Assembly (NCBI GenBank): GCA_016125275.1
Contig: WGMB01000016.1
Coordinates: 54,449 to 118,448, forward strand
Reading direction: 5' to 3'
Length of the DNA: 64,000 nt
Source of the DNA: Acidobacteriota bacterium
Lineage (GTDB): Bacteria > Acidobacteriota > Terriglobia > Bryobacterales > UBA6623
Shown here: piece by piece, positions 1 through 10,200 of the stretch
How the letters are laid out: each line of letters opens with the position of its first letter
How positions within the stretch are numbered: the first letter of the stretch is position 1
The notes under the pieces: generated by a model
Databases searched by the model: none
Told to the model about the DNA's origin: nothing
What the model saw: the letters and a program-made list of their open reading frames with translations, nothing else
Translations under genes and position numbers: made by a program

Positions 1-1
1 G

Positions 2-1468
2 CAGCGCGCCGCCGGCAAGATGACGGCCCGGGAACGCGTGGAGCTCCTGCTCGACGAAGGCAGCTTCGTCGAAATGGACAAGCTCGTCACCCACACCTGC
101 CACGACTTCGGCCTCGATCAGATGATCGTGCCCGGCGACGGCTTCGTCACCGGCCACGGCTTGATCGACGGCCGGCGGGTCTTCGTCTTTTCCCACGACT
201 TCACGGTCTTCGGCGGCTCCCTGTCATGGGCCAACGCGCAGAAGGTCTGCAAGGTCATGGACCTGGCGATGAAGACCGGCGCGCCGATTATCGGGCTCAA
301 CGACTCCGGCGGCGCCCGCATCCAGGAAGGCGTGGCCTCGCTGGCCGGCTACGCCGACATCTTTCTCCGCAACACTCTAGCCTCCGGCGTGACGCCGCAG
401 ATCTCGGCAATCCTCGGCCCCTGCGCCGGCGGCGCGGTGTACTCGCCGGCCATCACGGACTTCGTGTTCATGGTCGACCAGACCAGCTACATGTTCGTGA
501 CCGGGCCCGACGTCATCAAGACCGTCACGCATGAAGAGGTCACCAAGGACGAGCTCGGCGGCGCCGCCACGCACAACGGCCGCAGCGGCGTGGCGCACTT
601 CCAGGCGCCGGACGACGCCACGTGCCTGAAGATGATCCGGGAGTTGCTGTCCTTTCTGCCCTCGAACAACGTCGACGACCCACCGGTCAAGCCAACCAGC
701 GACCCGCCGGACCGCGCCGACGCCGCGCTCGACGCGTTGGTCCCGCCGCTGTCGAGCCAGCCCTACGACATCAAGCAAGCCATCCGCGGCGTGGTCGACG
801 ACGGCTACTTCTTTGAGGTGCAGGAGCGCTTCGCCCAGAACCTGGTGATCGGCTATGGCCGCCTGGAAGGCAAGCCGGTCGGAATCGTCGCGAACCAGCC
901 GGCCGTGCTGGCGGGCTGCCTCGACATCAACGCCTCCGTCAAGGGCGCCCGCTTCGTGCGCTTCTGCGACGCCTTCAACATCCCGGTCCTGACCTTCGAA
1001 GATGTCCCGGGCTTTCTGCCGGGGACCGAACAGGAGTTCGGCGGCATCATCCGCCACGGAGCCAAGCTGCTCTACGCCTACGCCGAGGCGACGGTCCCCA
1101 AGGTCACCGTCATCACGCGCAAGGCCTACGGCGGCGCCTACTGCGTAATGGGCTCCAAGCACGTGAGGACGGACGTGAACCTTGCTTGGCCCTCAGCGGA
1201 GATCGCCGTGATGGGGCCGGAGCAGGCGGTCAACATCGTCTATCGGCGCGAGCTCGCCCTGGCCGCTGACCCCGATGCGACCCGCCAGCAGAAGATCAAC
1301 GACTTCAAGGAGCGCTTCGCCAACCCCTACACGGCGGCCGAGCGCGGCTGGGTGGATGAGGTGATCCGCCCGCGGGATACTCGGCGCAAGGTCATCGAGG
1401 CGTTTTGCATGCTGGAGAACAAGGCGGAGACCAACCCGCCCAAGAAGCACGGCAACATCCCGCTGTAG
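2..1468 (+). CDS. pccB: Acyl-CoA carboxylase carboxyltransferase (beta) subunit, 5' partial
   Basis: Carboxyltransferase half of a biotin-dependent acyl-CoA carboxylase, most likely propionyl-CoA or methylmalonyl-CoA specific. It moves carboxyl groups between biotin and the acyl-CoA in the cytoplasm. The reading frame is open to the left edge and reads [13 protein letters not shown]. In this family the 'GK(L/M)TARER' motif lies about 30 residues inside the protein, so the true start is outside the window and the ATG at 20 is internal. Visible hallmarks are [12 protein letters not shown] in the N-terminal crotonase-like half, [12 protein letters not shown], and [21 protein letters not shown] with [13 protein letters not shown] in the C-terminal half. 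The C-terminus (KKHGNIPL) is the usual family end. Propionyl- versus acetyl-CoA specificity cannot be settled by eye. The biotin-carrying alpha subunit is not in the window. Confidence 0.93.
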   Translation, partial: QRAAGKMTARERVELLLDEGSFVEMDKLVTHTCHDFGLDQMIVPGDGFVTGHGLIDGRRVFVFSHDFTVFGGSLSWANAQKVCKVMDLAMKTGAPIIGLNDSGGARIQEGVASLAGYADIFLRNTLASGVTPQISAILGPCAGGAVYSPAITDFVFMVDQTSYMFVTGPDVIKTVTHEEVTKDELGGAATHNGRSGVAHFQAPDDATCLKMIRELLSFLPSNNVDDPPVKPTSDPPDRADAALDALVPPLSSQPYDIKQAIRGVVDDGYFFEVQERFAQNLVIGYGRLEGKPVGIVANQPAVLAGCLDINASVKGARFVRFCDAFNIPVLTFEDVPGFLPGTEQEFGGIIRHGAKLLYAYAEATVPKVTVITRKAYGGAYCVMGSKHVRTDVNLAWPSAEIAVMGPEQAVNIVYRRELALAADPDATRQQKINDFKERFANPYTAAERGWVDEVIRPRDTRRKVIEAFCMLENKAETNPPKKHGNIPL

Positions 1469-1492
1469 AGACTTCCCGCGGCGGCCCTACGC

Positions 1493-1942
1493 CTAGGGAA
1501 CCTGGAGGTCCACCAAGCGGCCCCGGGCTTCCCCGCCCTCGATCTCCAGCAGCCCCAGGCAGATCGGCAGCTTGAACCGGCGCGGTCCGGCCGATCCCGG
1601 GTTGAACCACAGAACTCCGTCGACGCCCTCGATCAGCGGCTGGTGCGAGTGCCCGAAGACCACCACGTCGGCGTCGCCGGGCCGGGCGTCCTCGCGGATG
1701 TGCGCCAGGTGGAACCGGACCCCGCCAAGCGTCACGTCCTTACGCAAAGGCAAGGCGTCAGCCCAAGGGCCGTAGTCGACGTTGCCGCGCACGGCGTCGA
1801 CCGGCGCGATGCGCTCGAGCGCCACGAGCACGTCGGACGAGCCCACGTCGCCGGCATGCAGAATCCGCTCGACGCCGGCCAGCGCGGCGACGGCTTCAGG
1901 CCGCAGGAGCCCATGAGTGTCGGCGATGATCCCGATACGCAT
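1493..1942 (-). CDS. YfcE/MJ0936-type metallophosphoesterase
   Basis: Predicted 149-residue cytoplasmic phosphodiesterase of the calcineurin-like fold. The metal-binding motifs appear in the expected order: DTHG near residue 8, GDVG near 34, GNVD near 55, AHI near 80 and GHSH near 97. The open frame extends further upstream to 2017, but the family begins directly at the MRIGIIADTHG strand, so the ATG at 1942 is chosen. That start is also supported by a TACGCT hexamer 8 nt upstream. The gene converges on the carboxylase gene with 24 bp between them. The substrate is unknown; family members act on cyclic or model phosphodiesters. Confidence 0.88.
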   Translation of the reverse strand: MRIGIIADTHGLLRPEAVAALAGVERILHAGDVGSSDVLVALERIAPVDAVRGNVDYGPWADALPLRKDVTLGGVRFHLAHIREDARPGDADVVVFGHSHQPLIEGVDGVLWFNPGSAGPRRFKLPICLGLLEIEGGEARGRLVDLQVP

Positions 1943-1950
1943 CGCTTCTG

Positions 1951-1956
1951 AGCGTA
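1951..1956 (-). promoter_or_regulatory. -10-like hexamer TACGCT upstream of the phosphoesterase
   Basis: TACGCT on the minus strand, 8 nt before the ATG at 1942, with no Shine-Dalgarno between. Transcription from it would start at or next to the start codon. No convincing -35 was seen. Confidence 0.4.
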
Positions 1957-2057
1957 CGCTAGTACGACGCGCCGCAGATCGCAAATCGGCGGTCCGCCGG
2001 CCCGATCGCCCGGGCAAACGTCAAAACCGCCTCCATTCCGGTTACAATGGATGAAGT

Positions 2058-2134
2058 CGGGCCGTAGCGCAGCCTGGTAGCGCGCTTCCTTGGGGTGGAA
2101 GAGGTCCCGAGTTCAAATCTCGGCGGCCCGACCA
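2058..2134 (+). tRNA. tRNA-Pro (anticodon GGG)
   Basis: A complete 77-nt cloverleaf can be drawn by hand. The acceptor stem pairs CGGGCCG at 2058-2064 with CGGCCCG at 2124-2130, followed by an encoded ACCA. The anticodon stem CTTCC/GGAAG encloses loop TTGGGGT, giving anticodon GGG. The T-loop GTTCAAATC is canonical. It resembles the tRNA-Pro (CGG) at 16408-16484. Confidence 0.97.
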
Positions 2135-2277
2135 GTTTTCCTCTCCCCATCTCCTTCCTCATGGTGCAGCCTCGCCAGCTCCCCCCCAGCGAGGGCCGCA
2201 AGTCGCGACTGCGAGCGTCGGAAGGCGCACTGTCTCTTCGGCTGCCCGCCGGTGCGGGAATTGCGCACGAAGCGGCT

Positions 2278-2283
2278 TATAAT
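2278..2283 (+). promoter_or_regulatory. Consensus -10 box TATAAT
   Basis: Perfect TATAAT ending 11 nt before the ATG at 2295. A start about 7 nt downstream would give an almost leaderless mRNA for the methyltransferase gene. TTGCGC at 2261-2266 is too close (11-bp spacer) to be its -35. Confidence 0.5.
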
Positions 2284-2294
2284 ACCTTTTCGTC

Positions 2295-4055
2295 ATGAAC
2301 GCACCCCCTCCCGAGATTGAGCGCGTGATCAGTCCGCCCCTGCCGCCTTTGGAGTTGCGGCGCTTGGTATGCCATGATGACCGGCTCTTCGAGCTGCCCC
2401 CCGACGGGTACGCCGTCGACGGCCTCGAACCGTCGGACTTTCGGGCGGTCTTCGATTTCGGCTGTGGATGTGGTCGCATCGCCCGCCAACTCCTGGCGCA
2501 GCCGACGCCCCCGGAACGCTACATGGGCGTCGATATCAACCGGGAAATGGTGACCTGGTGCAGCGAAAACCTCTCCCCGCTACACCCCGATTTCCGGTTC
2601 GAGCATCACGACGTTTACAACAAGAACCTCGGCAAGGGAAACAGCGCAGCCCGTACGGCCCATTTTCCGGTCGGCGACCGCGAGTTCTCGCTGTTGATCG
2701 CCCACTCTGTTTTTACGCATATCTCGCTCGACCAGACGATCTTCTATCTCCACGAGATGCGCCGAATCCTCCAGCCGGGGGGATTGGCCAAGACGACCTG
2801 GTTCCTGTTCTCGCGCAAGACCTTCCCGATGCTGGCGCCGTCGCAGGTTTGCCTGTTCGTCAACGAGGACGACCCGACCAACGCCGTCATCTACGACTGG
2901 GAGTACCTGCGTCAGGCGTTCATTGATTCCGGCTTTCGGATTCGGCGGGTACGGCCGCCCGGAATTCCGGGACACCAGTGGGAATTCCTGCTGGAGGTCC
3001 GTCGGGACGATCAACCCGATGCGCTGCCGTCGACCGAGGATCTGCGGCGGAACTTGTGCGCCGCGCCGGCCGACGACCACACTCTCAACCGATTGCCGCA
3101 CCGAGAGGGCTCGGAAGAGCCGGCGAGCGCACCATCGCAGGCGGAGTCCACCATGCCTATTCCCGCAGAGAATCCGATTGTCAGCCACAGGATCGAAAGC
3201 CTCGAGCCGCAACCGCCGGCGCCGCCCGAGCACGTCCGCCTGCGCTACACGGGCGAGCTGGACCGAGAGGGTTTCGAAGCCAAAGCCGCTGAGCTCGACT
3301 GGTGGTATCACAGCTATTACTTCGAGAACGGATTCGAAGTCCGCGGCGACTACGACATCGGAGCGGACATCCACGGCTATGGTTTTCCCGCGTCCATGAA
3401 GGGCTGGAAGGTCTTGGACGTCGGCTCCGGCGCCGGCTGGTTCAGCCACTACTTCGAGCAGCTCGGCGCCGACGTGACGGCCGTGGACGCCCGCGGCTAC
3501 GAGGACTTCGACGTCTACGGTCGCGACGACTACCTGCAGGTGGATCGCGAGCCGGATCGCTTCGACGAGAACGGACGCCCCGTTTACCACAGCCCGGTCA
3601 ACCGCGGCCTGTGGATCATGAAGGACATTCTTCAGTCGAAGATCAACTTCGTGAACGCCAAGGTTTACGATCTACGCCCGGAGCTATTCGGCGGCGAGAA
3701 GTTCGACTTGGTATTCCTCGGCGCCCTGCTTTGCCACTTGCGAGACCCAATCGGGGCCCTGATGGCGGCGCACCGCGTTTGCAAGAACATGGTGATTGCG
3801 TCGACGCCGGTCGTGATCGGAGAGCCGGAGGCGACCTCCCCGCCGCGCCAGTACCTGCCCTATACCCAGGACGACAAGATCTCCTGGTGGCTCCCCAACG
3901 AGGCCTGCTTTCGGCACTGGTTTCTAGCGGCCGGTTTCCGGAACGCGGATCCCGGGCCGTCGGTGATCCTGCGCTGCGACCAGCAGCGCGTCTCTCCCGA
4001 AGGAAGAGTCTTGAACGGGGACCAGCAGATTCGTGTCGGACGCGCGTTCGTCTAA
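2295..4055 (+). CDS. Bifunctional protein with two SAM-dependent methyltransferase domains
   Basis: A 586-residue cytoplasmic protein with two class I methyltransferase domains. The first (about residues 40-235) has SAM-binding motif I as FDFGCGCGR near residue 53, followed by GVDINREM. A low-complexity Pro/Ala-rich linker covers roughly 240-320. The second (about 330-560) has VLDVGSGAGW near 373, TAVDARG, and LVFLGALLCHLRDP; it resembles the CmoB/DUF1698-like group and O-methyltransferases of glycan clusters. No signal peptide or membrane segment. It lies 30 bp upstream of a double glycosyltransferase, so sugar or lipid-linked glycan methylation is a reasonable inference. The substrate is unknown. 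A consensus -10 box sits 11 nt before the start. Confidence 0.85.
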   Translation: MNAPPPEIERVISPPLPPLELRRLVCHDDRLFELPPDGYAVDGLEPSDFRAVFDFGCGCGRIARQLLAQPTPPERYMGVDINREMVTWCSENLSPLHPDFRFEHHDVYNKNLGKGNSAARTAHFPVGDREFSLLIAHSVFTHISLDQTIFYLHEMRRILQPGGLAKTTWFLFSRKTFPMLAPSQVCLFVNEDDPTNAVIYDWEYLRQAFIDSGFRIRRVRPPGIPGHQWEFLLEVRRDDQPDALPSTEDLRRNLCAAPADDHTLNRLPHREGSEEPASAPSQAESTMPIPAENPIVSHRIESLEPQPPAPPEHVRLRYTGELDREGFEAKAAELDWWYHSYYFENGFEVRGDYDIGADIHGYGFPASMKGWKVLDVGSGAGWFSHYFEQLGADVTAVDARGYEDFDVYGRDDYLQVDREPDRFDENGRPVYHSPVNRGLWIMKDILQSKINFVNAKVYDLRPELFGGEKFDLVFLGALLCHLRDPIGALMAAHRVCKNMVIASTPVVIGEPEATSPPRQYLPYTQDDKISWWLPNEACFRHWFLAAGFRNADPGPSVILRCDQQRVSPEGRVLNGDQQIRVGRAFV

Positions 4056-4085
4056 CCCCTCCGCCGTCGCGGCGGGGCCAACTCT

Positions 4086-7040
4086 ATGGATTTCATGAAG
4101 AGCGCGGTATTCACCATCGTCGCGAAGAACTACCTCGCGCACGCGCGGTCTCTGATGGCATCGATCCAGCGCTTCGCCCCCGCGGTGGAGCGCTTCGTTG
4201 TCTTGGTGGATGAACCCGAAGGACTCTTCGATCCGGCAGCGGAACCGTTCGAGGTCATCCGCTACGAAGATCTGCCCATCCCCAAGAGCCGCTGGTTTTG
4301 CTTCAAGTACACCGTGCTCGAGCTCAGCACCGCCGTCAAACCCTACGCGGCGGAGCTCCTGTTGGAGGAAATGGGGATCGAGAAGCTGATCTACTTCGAT
4401 CCCGACATCCTGCTCTACCGCTCCCTCGATTCCCTGCTGGCGGAGCTCGACACAGCCAACGCGCTGTTGACGCCTCATCTCACCCAGGAGCTCAGCGACG
4501 GGTGCCGCCCCGACGAGCTCGATATTCTGCGCGCCGGCACCTACAACCTGGGTTTCATCGCCATGCGCCGCGGTCCCGAGACCTTGCGCATGCTCCGCTG
4601 GTGGCAATCGCGGCTGTATGACCGCTGCGTGGTCAGCCCCAACGAAGGTTTGTTCGTGGACCAGCGCTGGATGGACTTGGTTCCTGGCCTGTTCGAGGGT
4701 ATTCGGATCATTCGCGACGAGGGCTGGAACGTCGCTTATTGGAACGTCCACGGGCGGCCGGTCGAGATCACCGACGACGGAATCGTCGCCGCGGGCCGTC
4801 CTCTCCTGTTCTTTCACTTCAGCGGCTACGATCCGCGGCGGCCTGACGTGTTCTCCAAACACCAGGACCGGTTCCTGCTACGCGATCTCGGCGATGTCGC
4901 CCAGGTCGTCGCCGACTACGGCGAAGGGCTGCTCTCCCAGGGGTTGACCACGACCGCCGAGTGGCCCTACACCTGGGCCCGCTTCGCCGACGGCATGATG
5001 ATTCCGGATCTGGGCCGACCGATCCTGAACGAAGCTCCGGCGTTGCTCGATCGCATCGAAGATCCGTTCTCCGAGGAAGGCAAGGAAGCCTTCTTGGCCT
5101 TCTGGAACCAGTGGGTCCACGACCCCGCCGCCGGCGTGCTGCCGTTGACCAAGCTGGCGTTGCGCATCTATTCGGTGCGGTCGGACGTGCAAGCGGCCAT
5201 GCCCGATGTACGCGGCGCGGACTGCCACCGCTTCGGCGAATGGTTCGTGAGCAATGGAGTTCTCGAGCATCGCTTGGCTGACGAGCTGGCGCTTCCGATG
5301 CGGGAGCAGGCCAAGAATCGTCCCGCAGCCGTGGTGAGCGACTCGTCGATCTGGAGGGCGGAGCCGGATTGGCTCTTAGGCCTGCTGGAGAGCCTGCCCG
5401 GCCTGCGCCGTCGTTTGTCGTCCCAACTCGGCACGGCCCAGTTCCTGGCCGAAGACCGCTTGAGCGACGTGATCTTCTACCTGTCGGAAGAGGATCAGAT
5501 CGACGAGACCAACGACCTTCGGCTGCCGCGGATCGCGGGTCTGATTCTGGAGCGTCGCAAGGACGTGGCCGCCTACTGCAGCCTCGAAGGCGACGTCGAT
5601 CCGGCCCGTTTCTTGACTTGGTTGCTCAGCTACGGACGTCGCGAGTATCAGTTGCCGCGCCAGTTGGTCTCGCCGATCCGGCGGCGCTGGAAGGGTATCC
5701 TCGCGGAGCGCGGATTCGGTGAGGCGATCAGTCTTCGCGGGAAGGCCGTTGCGCTCTCGGCCGCAGCCTGGTGGGCCCTCCCTGCGAAAGGAGCTTCCAA
5801 CGGCGCCGGTTCGCTCGAACGGCATGCCCCCGTCCGAGACGCAGGCCGGCCCCCCTCTTCGGCCGCCAGAATCGACCGCGAAGAACGGGAATGCGGCGTG
5901 AACCTGGTAGGGTACACCCGGGCGGAGATGGGCGTGGGGGAATCCGTACGCTTGGCACATCAAGCGCTGGCCGCTTCCGGCGTTCCGGTCGCCGTGCGCG
6001 GCATCTCGACCAACGGGGTGTATTCGGAGACCGACGCCCGCCTGGGCGATGACGATTCCCTGCCCTACTTGTTCGACCTGCTCCACGTCAACGCGGACCA
6101 GTTCCCCCTGGCCGTACGGGACGCTCTCGGCGACTCGCACGACCCTCGGCTCACGATCGGCTATTGGGCCTGGGAGCTCGAAGAGTTCCCCGAAAGCTTC
6201 GACGGAGCGTTCGCGCTGTGCGGCGAAATCTGGACTCCGAGTGAGTTCTGCCGGAGGGCCATCGCGGAGCGGTCGCCGCACCCGGTGCTGACGGTTCCGC
6301 ACCCCTTGGATCCGTCCCGGTTCGCATCCCCCGATCGCACGAATCTGGGCCTGCCGTCGAACCGGTTCGTCTTCCTCACGATGGTCGACATGCTCAGCGT
6401 CTGCGAGCGAAAAAACCCGTTGGCGGCGATCCGGGCCTTTCGAAGAGCGTCCGCAAACATGCCCGACGCGGAACTGGTCGTGAAGGTCAACAACGGGCGC
6501 CACGACCCGGCGGCTCTGGCCGCCTTGCGCGAGGCCGCCGCCGGCGGAGCCGTCCGCATTCTCGACGAAACGTTGCCGCGAAAGGCCGTCGATGCCCTGA
6601 TCGCCTCCGCCGACTGCTTCGTCTCCCTGCACCGCGCCGAAGGATTCGGCCTCGGAATGGCTGAAGCGATGGCGCACGGCAAGCCCGTGATCGCCACCGG
6701 CTACTCCGGCAATATGGACTTCATGGACCCCGACACGGCCTTCCTCGTGCGGCATGAGCTCACCGAGGTTCCCGCGGGCTGCGGTCCGTACCGGAAAGGC
6801 GCCCTGTGGGCCTCCGCCGATCTGAGCGATGCCGCCCGTTGGATGCGCGTGGTCTACGGCGAGGCCGAAACGCGGGAGCGCGTCGCCCGCGCAGGCCGGG
6901 ACCGAGTGCTGGAGCAGTTGGCGCCCGAACGCGTCGGCGAGATCATGCGGACCCGCCTCGAGATCCTGAACCGGCGTCGGCGAGCGGCAAGCCCCGTCCC
7001 GGTGGTCCCCAGCCTGAAGCCCGAACCCGTCGGAAGATAA
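4086..7040 (+). CDS. Bifunctional glycosyltransferase: N-terminal GT8-like, C-terminal GT4-like
   Basis: A 984-residue protein with two predicted glycosyltransferase catalytic units. Residues 5-280 resemble a GT-A/GT8 fold: MKSAVFTIVAKNYLAHARSL at the start, a DxD metal site in YFDPDILLY (D105, D107), NLGFIAMRRG near 154 and FHFSGYDP near 244. Residues 430-560 are a helical segment of unknown role. Residues 605-970 form a GT-B/GT4 unit, with VNLVGYTRAEMGVGES at its start, YWAWELEEFP, and the nucleotide-sugar motif AEGFGLGMAEAMAHGKPVI near 850-868. No signal peptide. It follows the double methyltransferase by 30 bp in an apparent two-gene operon. Likely role: assembly of a methylated surface glycan (inference). 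The ATG at 4095 is an alternative start. Confidence 0.88.
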   Translation: MDFMKSAVFTIVAKNYLAHARSLMASIQRFAPAVERFVVLVDEPEGLFDPAAEPFEVIRYEDLPIPKSRWFCFKYTVLELSTAVKPYAAELLLEEMGIEKLIYFDPDILLYRSLDSLLAELDTANALLTPHLTQELSDGCRPDELDILRAGTYNLGFIAMRRGPETLRMLRWWQSRLYDRCVVSPNEGLFVDQRWMDLVPGLFEGIRIIRDEGWNVAYWNVHGRPVEITDDGIVAAGRPLLFFHFSGYDPRRPDVFSKHQDRFLLRDLGDVAQVVADYGEGLLSQGLTTTAEWPYTWARFADGMMIPDLGRPILNEAPALLDRIEDPFSEEGKEAFLAFWNQWVHDPAAGVLPLTKLALRIYSVRSDVQAAMPDVRGADCHRFGEWFVSNGVLEHRLADELALPMREQAKNRPAAVVSDSSIWRAEPDWLLGLLESLPGLRRRLSSQLGTAQFLAEDRLSDVIFYLSEEDQIDETNDLRLPRIAGLILERRKDVAAYCSLEGDVDPARFLTWLLSYGRREYQLPRQLVSPIRRRWKGILAERGFGEAISLRGKAVALSAAAWWALPAKGASNGAGSLERHAPVRDAGRPPSSAARIDREERECGVNLVGYTRAEMGVGESVRLAHQALAASGVPVAVRGISTNGVYSETDARLGDDDSLPYLFDLLHVNADQFPLAVRDALGDSHDPRLTIGYWAWELEEFPESFDGAFALCGEIWTPSEFCRRAIAERSPHPVLTVPHPLDPSRFASPDRTNLGLPSNRFVFLTMVDMLSVCERKNPLAAIRAFRRASANMPDAELVVKVNNGRHDPAALAALREAAAGGAVRILDETLPRKAVDALIASADCFVSLHRAEGFGLGMAEAMAHGKPVIATGYSGNMDFMDPDTAFLVRHELTEVPAGCGPYRKGALWASADLSDAARWMRVVYGEAETRERVARAGRDRVLEQLAPERVGEIMRTRLEILNRRRRAASPVPVVPSLKPEPVGR

Positions 7041-7058
7041 GGACCGGGGGCCCGGTCC
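7041..7058 (+). terminator. Perfect palindrome after the glycosyltransferase stop
   Basis: GGACCGGG-GG-CCCGGTCC begins directly after the stop codon at 7040. It could fold into a GC-rich hairpin, but the loop is only 2 nt and no T-run follows, so it is a weak intrinsic terminator or an mRNA 3'-end stabiliser. It is the only structure seen in the 204-bp gap before the giant gene. Confidence 0.3.
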
Positions 7059-7244
7059 TGGTTTGCTGGTGGGGCGACGGAACAGGCAACGACCCGCGCC
7101 GCCCACGCGACTTCCCTGCTATACAGGGCAGCCACAGCCTTGCTAGCCTTTTGAGGCCGCCTGTGCTTTCGTTGAATTTGCGTTCACGCGAGAGTGTAGC
7201 TCGTTGAAATATTGTCGTGGTTAGCGCCTGCGTAGTCCGGGGGG

Positions 7245-10200
7245 ATGCGCGTGTTATTTCGAAATATCACTTGGAGGCCTATTGCCTCCTCTGTTTTGAT
7301 CGTTCTCTCCGCCGTCGCGGCAGGGCCAACCGCGGGCCCGAGACCGAAGACCGCGGCATCAGGACCATCGAGCATCGGCGTCTACGATGGCGGCCGGTGG
7401 CGCCTCGATTTCAATGGCGACGGCTGGTTCCAGCCATCGACAGACCGTGATTTTGGGCTCGGGTGGCCCGGCGCGCAACACTTCGTGGGCGACTGGAACG
7501 GAGACGGCGCCGATGAGGTCGGAGTCTACGCCGCCGGCTTCTGGTTTCTCGACCTCGACGGAAACGGCGTCTGGGACGGCGGTCTCCAGGATCGGCTCTT
7601 CGCCTTCGGGTGGGCCGGGGCGACTCCTGTCATCGGCGACTGGAACGGCGATGGAACGACCGATGTCGGAGTCTTCGCCAATGGCTACTGGTTCCTCGAC
7701 GCCGACGGCAATCGAGTGTGGGACGGTGGCGTCAACGACCTCTCCTTCCCCTTCGGCTGGCTCGGCGTCAAGCCGCTGGTCGGCGACTGGGACGGAGACG
7801 GCCGCGATCAAGTCGGCGTCTTCAACCAGGGCATCTGGCTGCTCGACTACGACGGCAACGCCCTCTGGGACGGCGGAAACGTCGACCGGATCTTTGGCTG
7901 GGGTTGGGACGGGGTCCAGGTCGTCATCGGAGATTGGAACGGCGATGGCCGCGACAAGGCCGGCGTCTACAACAACGGCTCCTGGTTTCTCGACACCAAC
8001 GGCGACGCCTTCTGGGACGGCGGCGTCCAGGATCAGGTCATCTCCTTGGGATGGCCTCAAGCGGTTCCCGTGGTTGGAGACTGGAACGGAGACGGCCGCG
8101 ACAAGATCGGCGTTTACTCCGGCGGAAACTGGTTTCTCGACCAGAACGGCAACGGCCTCTGGGAGACCGGTCAGGACGCGGTCCGTCCGTTTGGGGCCAC
8201 CGGAGAACCCGTCGTGGGCCGCTGGACGGCTCCAACCACGGATCTCTCGATCTATCCGTCCGACGGCGCTCGGGACGTACCGACCGCAGCCCGAGTCATT
8301 CTCACGCTGACGGCGCCGGTGGACGCCGCAAGCGTCACCGCCGCCAGCGTGCAAGTCCGGCGGGCGGGAGCGCCGGTCGCCGCCGCCCTCGTTGTTTCTC
8401 CTGACGGTCGCTTCATCTCGGTCCGCCCCGGGGCGCTGCAACAAGACTCCGCCTACGACATCGTGGTCAATGGGCTGCGCAGTCGTGGAGGACAGGCCGT
8501 TCCTTCGGCCCACGCTACCTTTCAAACGGGCGCGACCGCCGACGTCCGGTTTGAGCTCGTTCGCAGTGCGACGAAGGACTTGCCGACAACCGGAAGCTTG
8601 TACGTCGGGCTGTCGGACCGCGCGGACCCCGCCACGATGAGCGCAGCCTCGTTCTACTTGGAGGACGGTCTAACCCGACAAACCTATCCCATCTCCTGCT
8701 CGCTCGAGCCGGACTGGCTTTCCATCAAGTGCGTCCATCCACAGGCGTTCCCGGTGAAGTCAGCCTTGACCCTCCGCGCGGTCGGCTTCGAATCCATCCA
8801 CGGGCGAACAGCTAACTTCTACTGGCGTTTTGAGACAGGTTTTGAGCCCGACAACGACCAAGCGCCGCGAATTCTCGACATCTTCCCGCCGGACGGATCG
8901 ACCAACGTCCCGAGCGTCACGAGCTTACCGAACGGGATCGAGTGGGGCGTACGATTCGACGAACCTGTCGCCGTCGATTGGCCTCCACCGGACATCTCTG
9001 TTACGCGGGACGGCGCCCCCGTCGATTTCCTCGTCTTCCAGTTTTCCGACGCTCTTGACGAGTTGCTGATTCGGCCTGTTCAGGGAAGTTCCTGGGCCCC
9101 GTCCGCCAACTATACGATCACCGTTCGCAAGGCCTTCGACCTCTCCGGACAACCGACCGCGAGCGGCGCAACGGCCACATTCACCACTGCGCCGGCAGAT
9201 ACGTCGAACCTTCCGGTCCCGGTGTTCCGCTCTTCCGGCGCCGGTTCGCGCATCCCGCTCAACTCCCGGTTCTTTTTCAATGTCGACGGGCCGAGTTGGA
9301 ATCAGGCCTCGGTCGGGACCGATCGAGTACAACTGCAGGGGCCGCACGGCTCCGTGCCGCTCGAGCTGCTATGGGAAACGCCCGGGCGCTTCTGGATGAC
9401 TCCCACCAGCCTGCTGGAGCCCAACGCCGCCTATTCCCTCTCCTTTGGCCCCTTCTTCGCGCAGAACGGCAAGCGCTACGAGAGCGGTTTCAGCTTCACC
9501 ACCGGCGCGACGACGGATATGCTTCCGCCGCGGGTGACGGGAGTCCTACCGCCGGACGGCTCACAAGGGATCCCCACGAACCAGCCCATTCAGCTCGAGT
9601 TCTCGGAAACGATAAGCCCCCTTAGTCAATCGCCGGTTCGCGTCGAGCGCGCCGACGGCGAGCTGATCCCCGGCACATTCTCCACCTATCTCGACGGGCC
9701 CACAATCTATCTGGGTACCCTGCTACCGAATGAGCAGTACCGCTTCACCGTCGATAGTTTCGTGGATCGAGCCGGGAACCTTGTCGAACCGTTCCAGGCC
9801 ACCTTCACAACCGGCTCGTCGACTAAACCGACCGACAATACGCCGCCGACCTTGCAGTCGGCCATCCCGGCCAATCGATCCAGCGGCGTCTCGTTGACGC
9901 CAACGCTCCACCTGGAGTTCAGTGAGCCGATCGACCCCCGGACGTTCGACACCTTCTACCTGAGGACGTCCGGCATCTACACCCCTTTTGACCTGACTCC
10001 GCTGGACAACGGCCGGATCCTGGAGTTCCGCCCCCGAGTCCCGCTGGAGCCCGGCCGCGCGTACAGCTTGGTGAGCTACGGCCTACAGGATTGGTCGGGG
10101 AATCGAGCCACATTCCTTGCGTACTATTTCACGACCGTGGCCGGAGCCATAGACAACACCCCGCCGACAATCCTTTCCATCACGCCGCCCGACGGTTCCA

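Noticed and set aside
2261..2266. TTGCGC as a -35 box for the TATAAT at 2278
   Set aside because: The spacer would be only 11 bp.
5376..7106. Open frame of 576 codons opposite the double glycosyltransferase
   Set aside because: Antisense shadow without motifs; the plus-strand gene has two complete catalytic domains.
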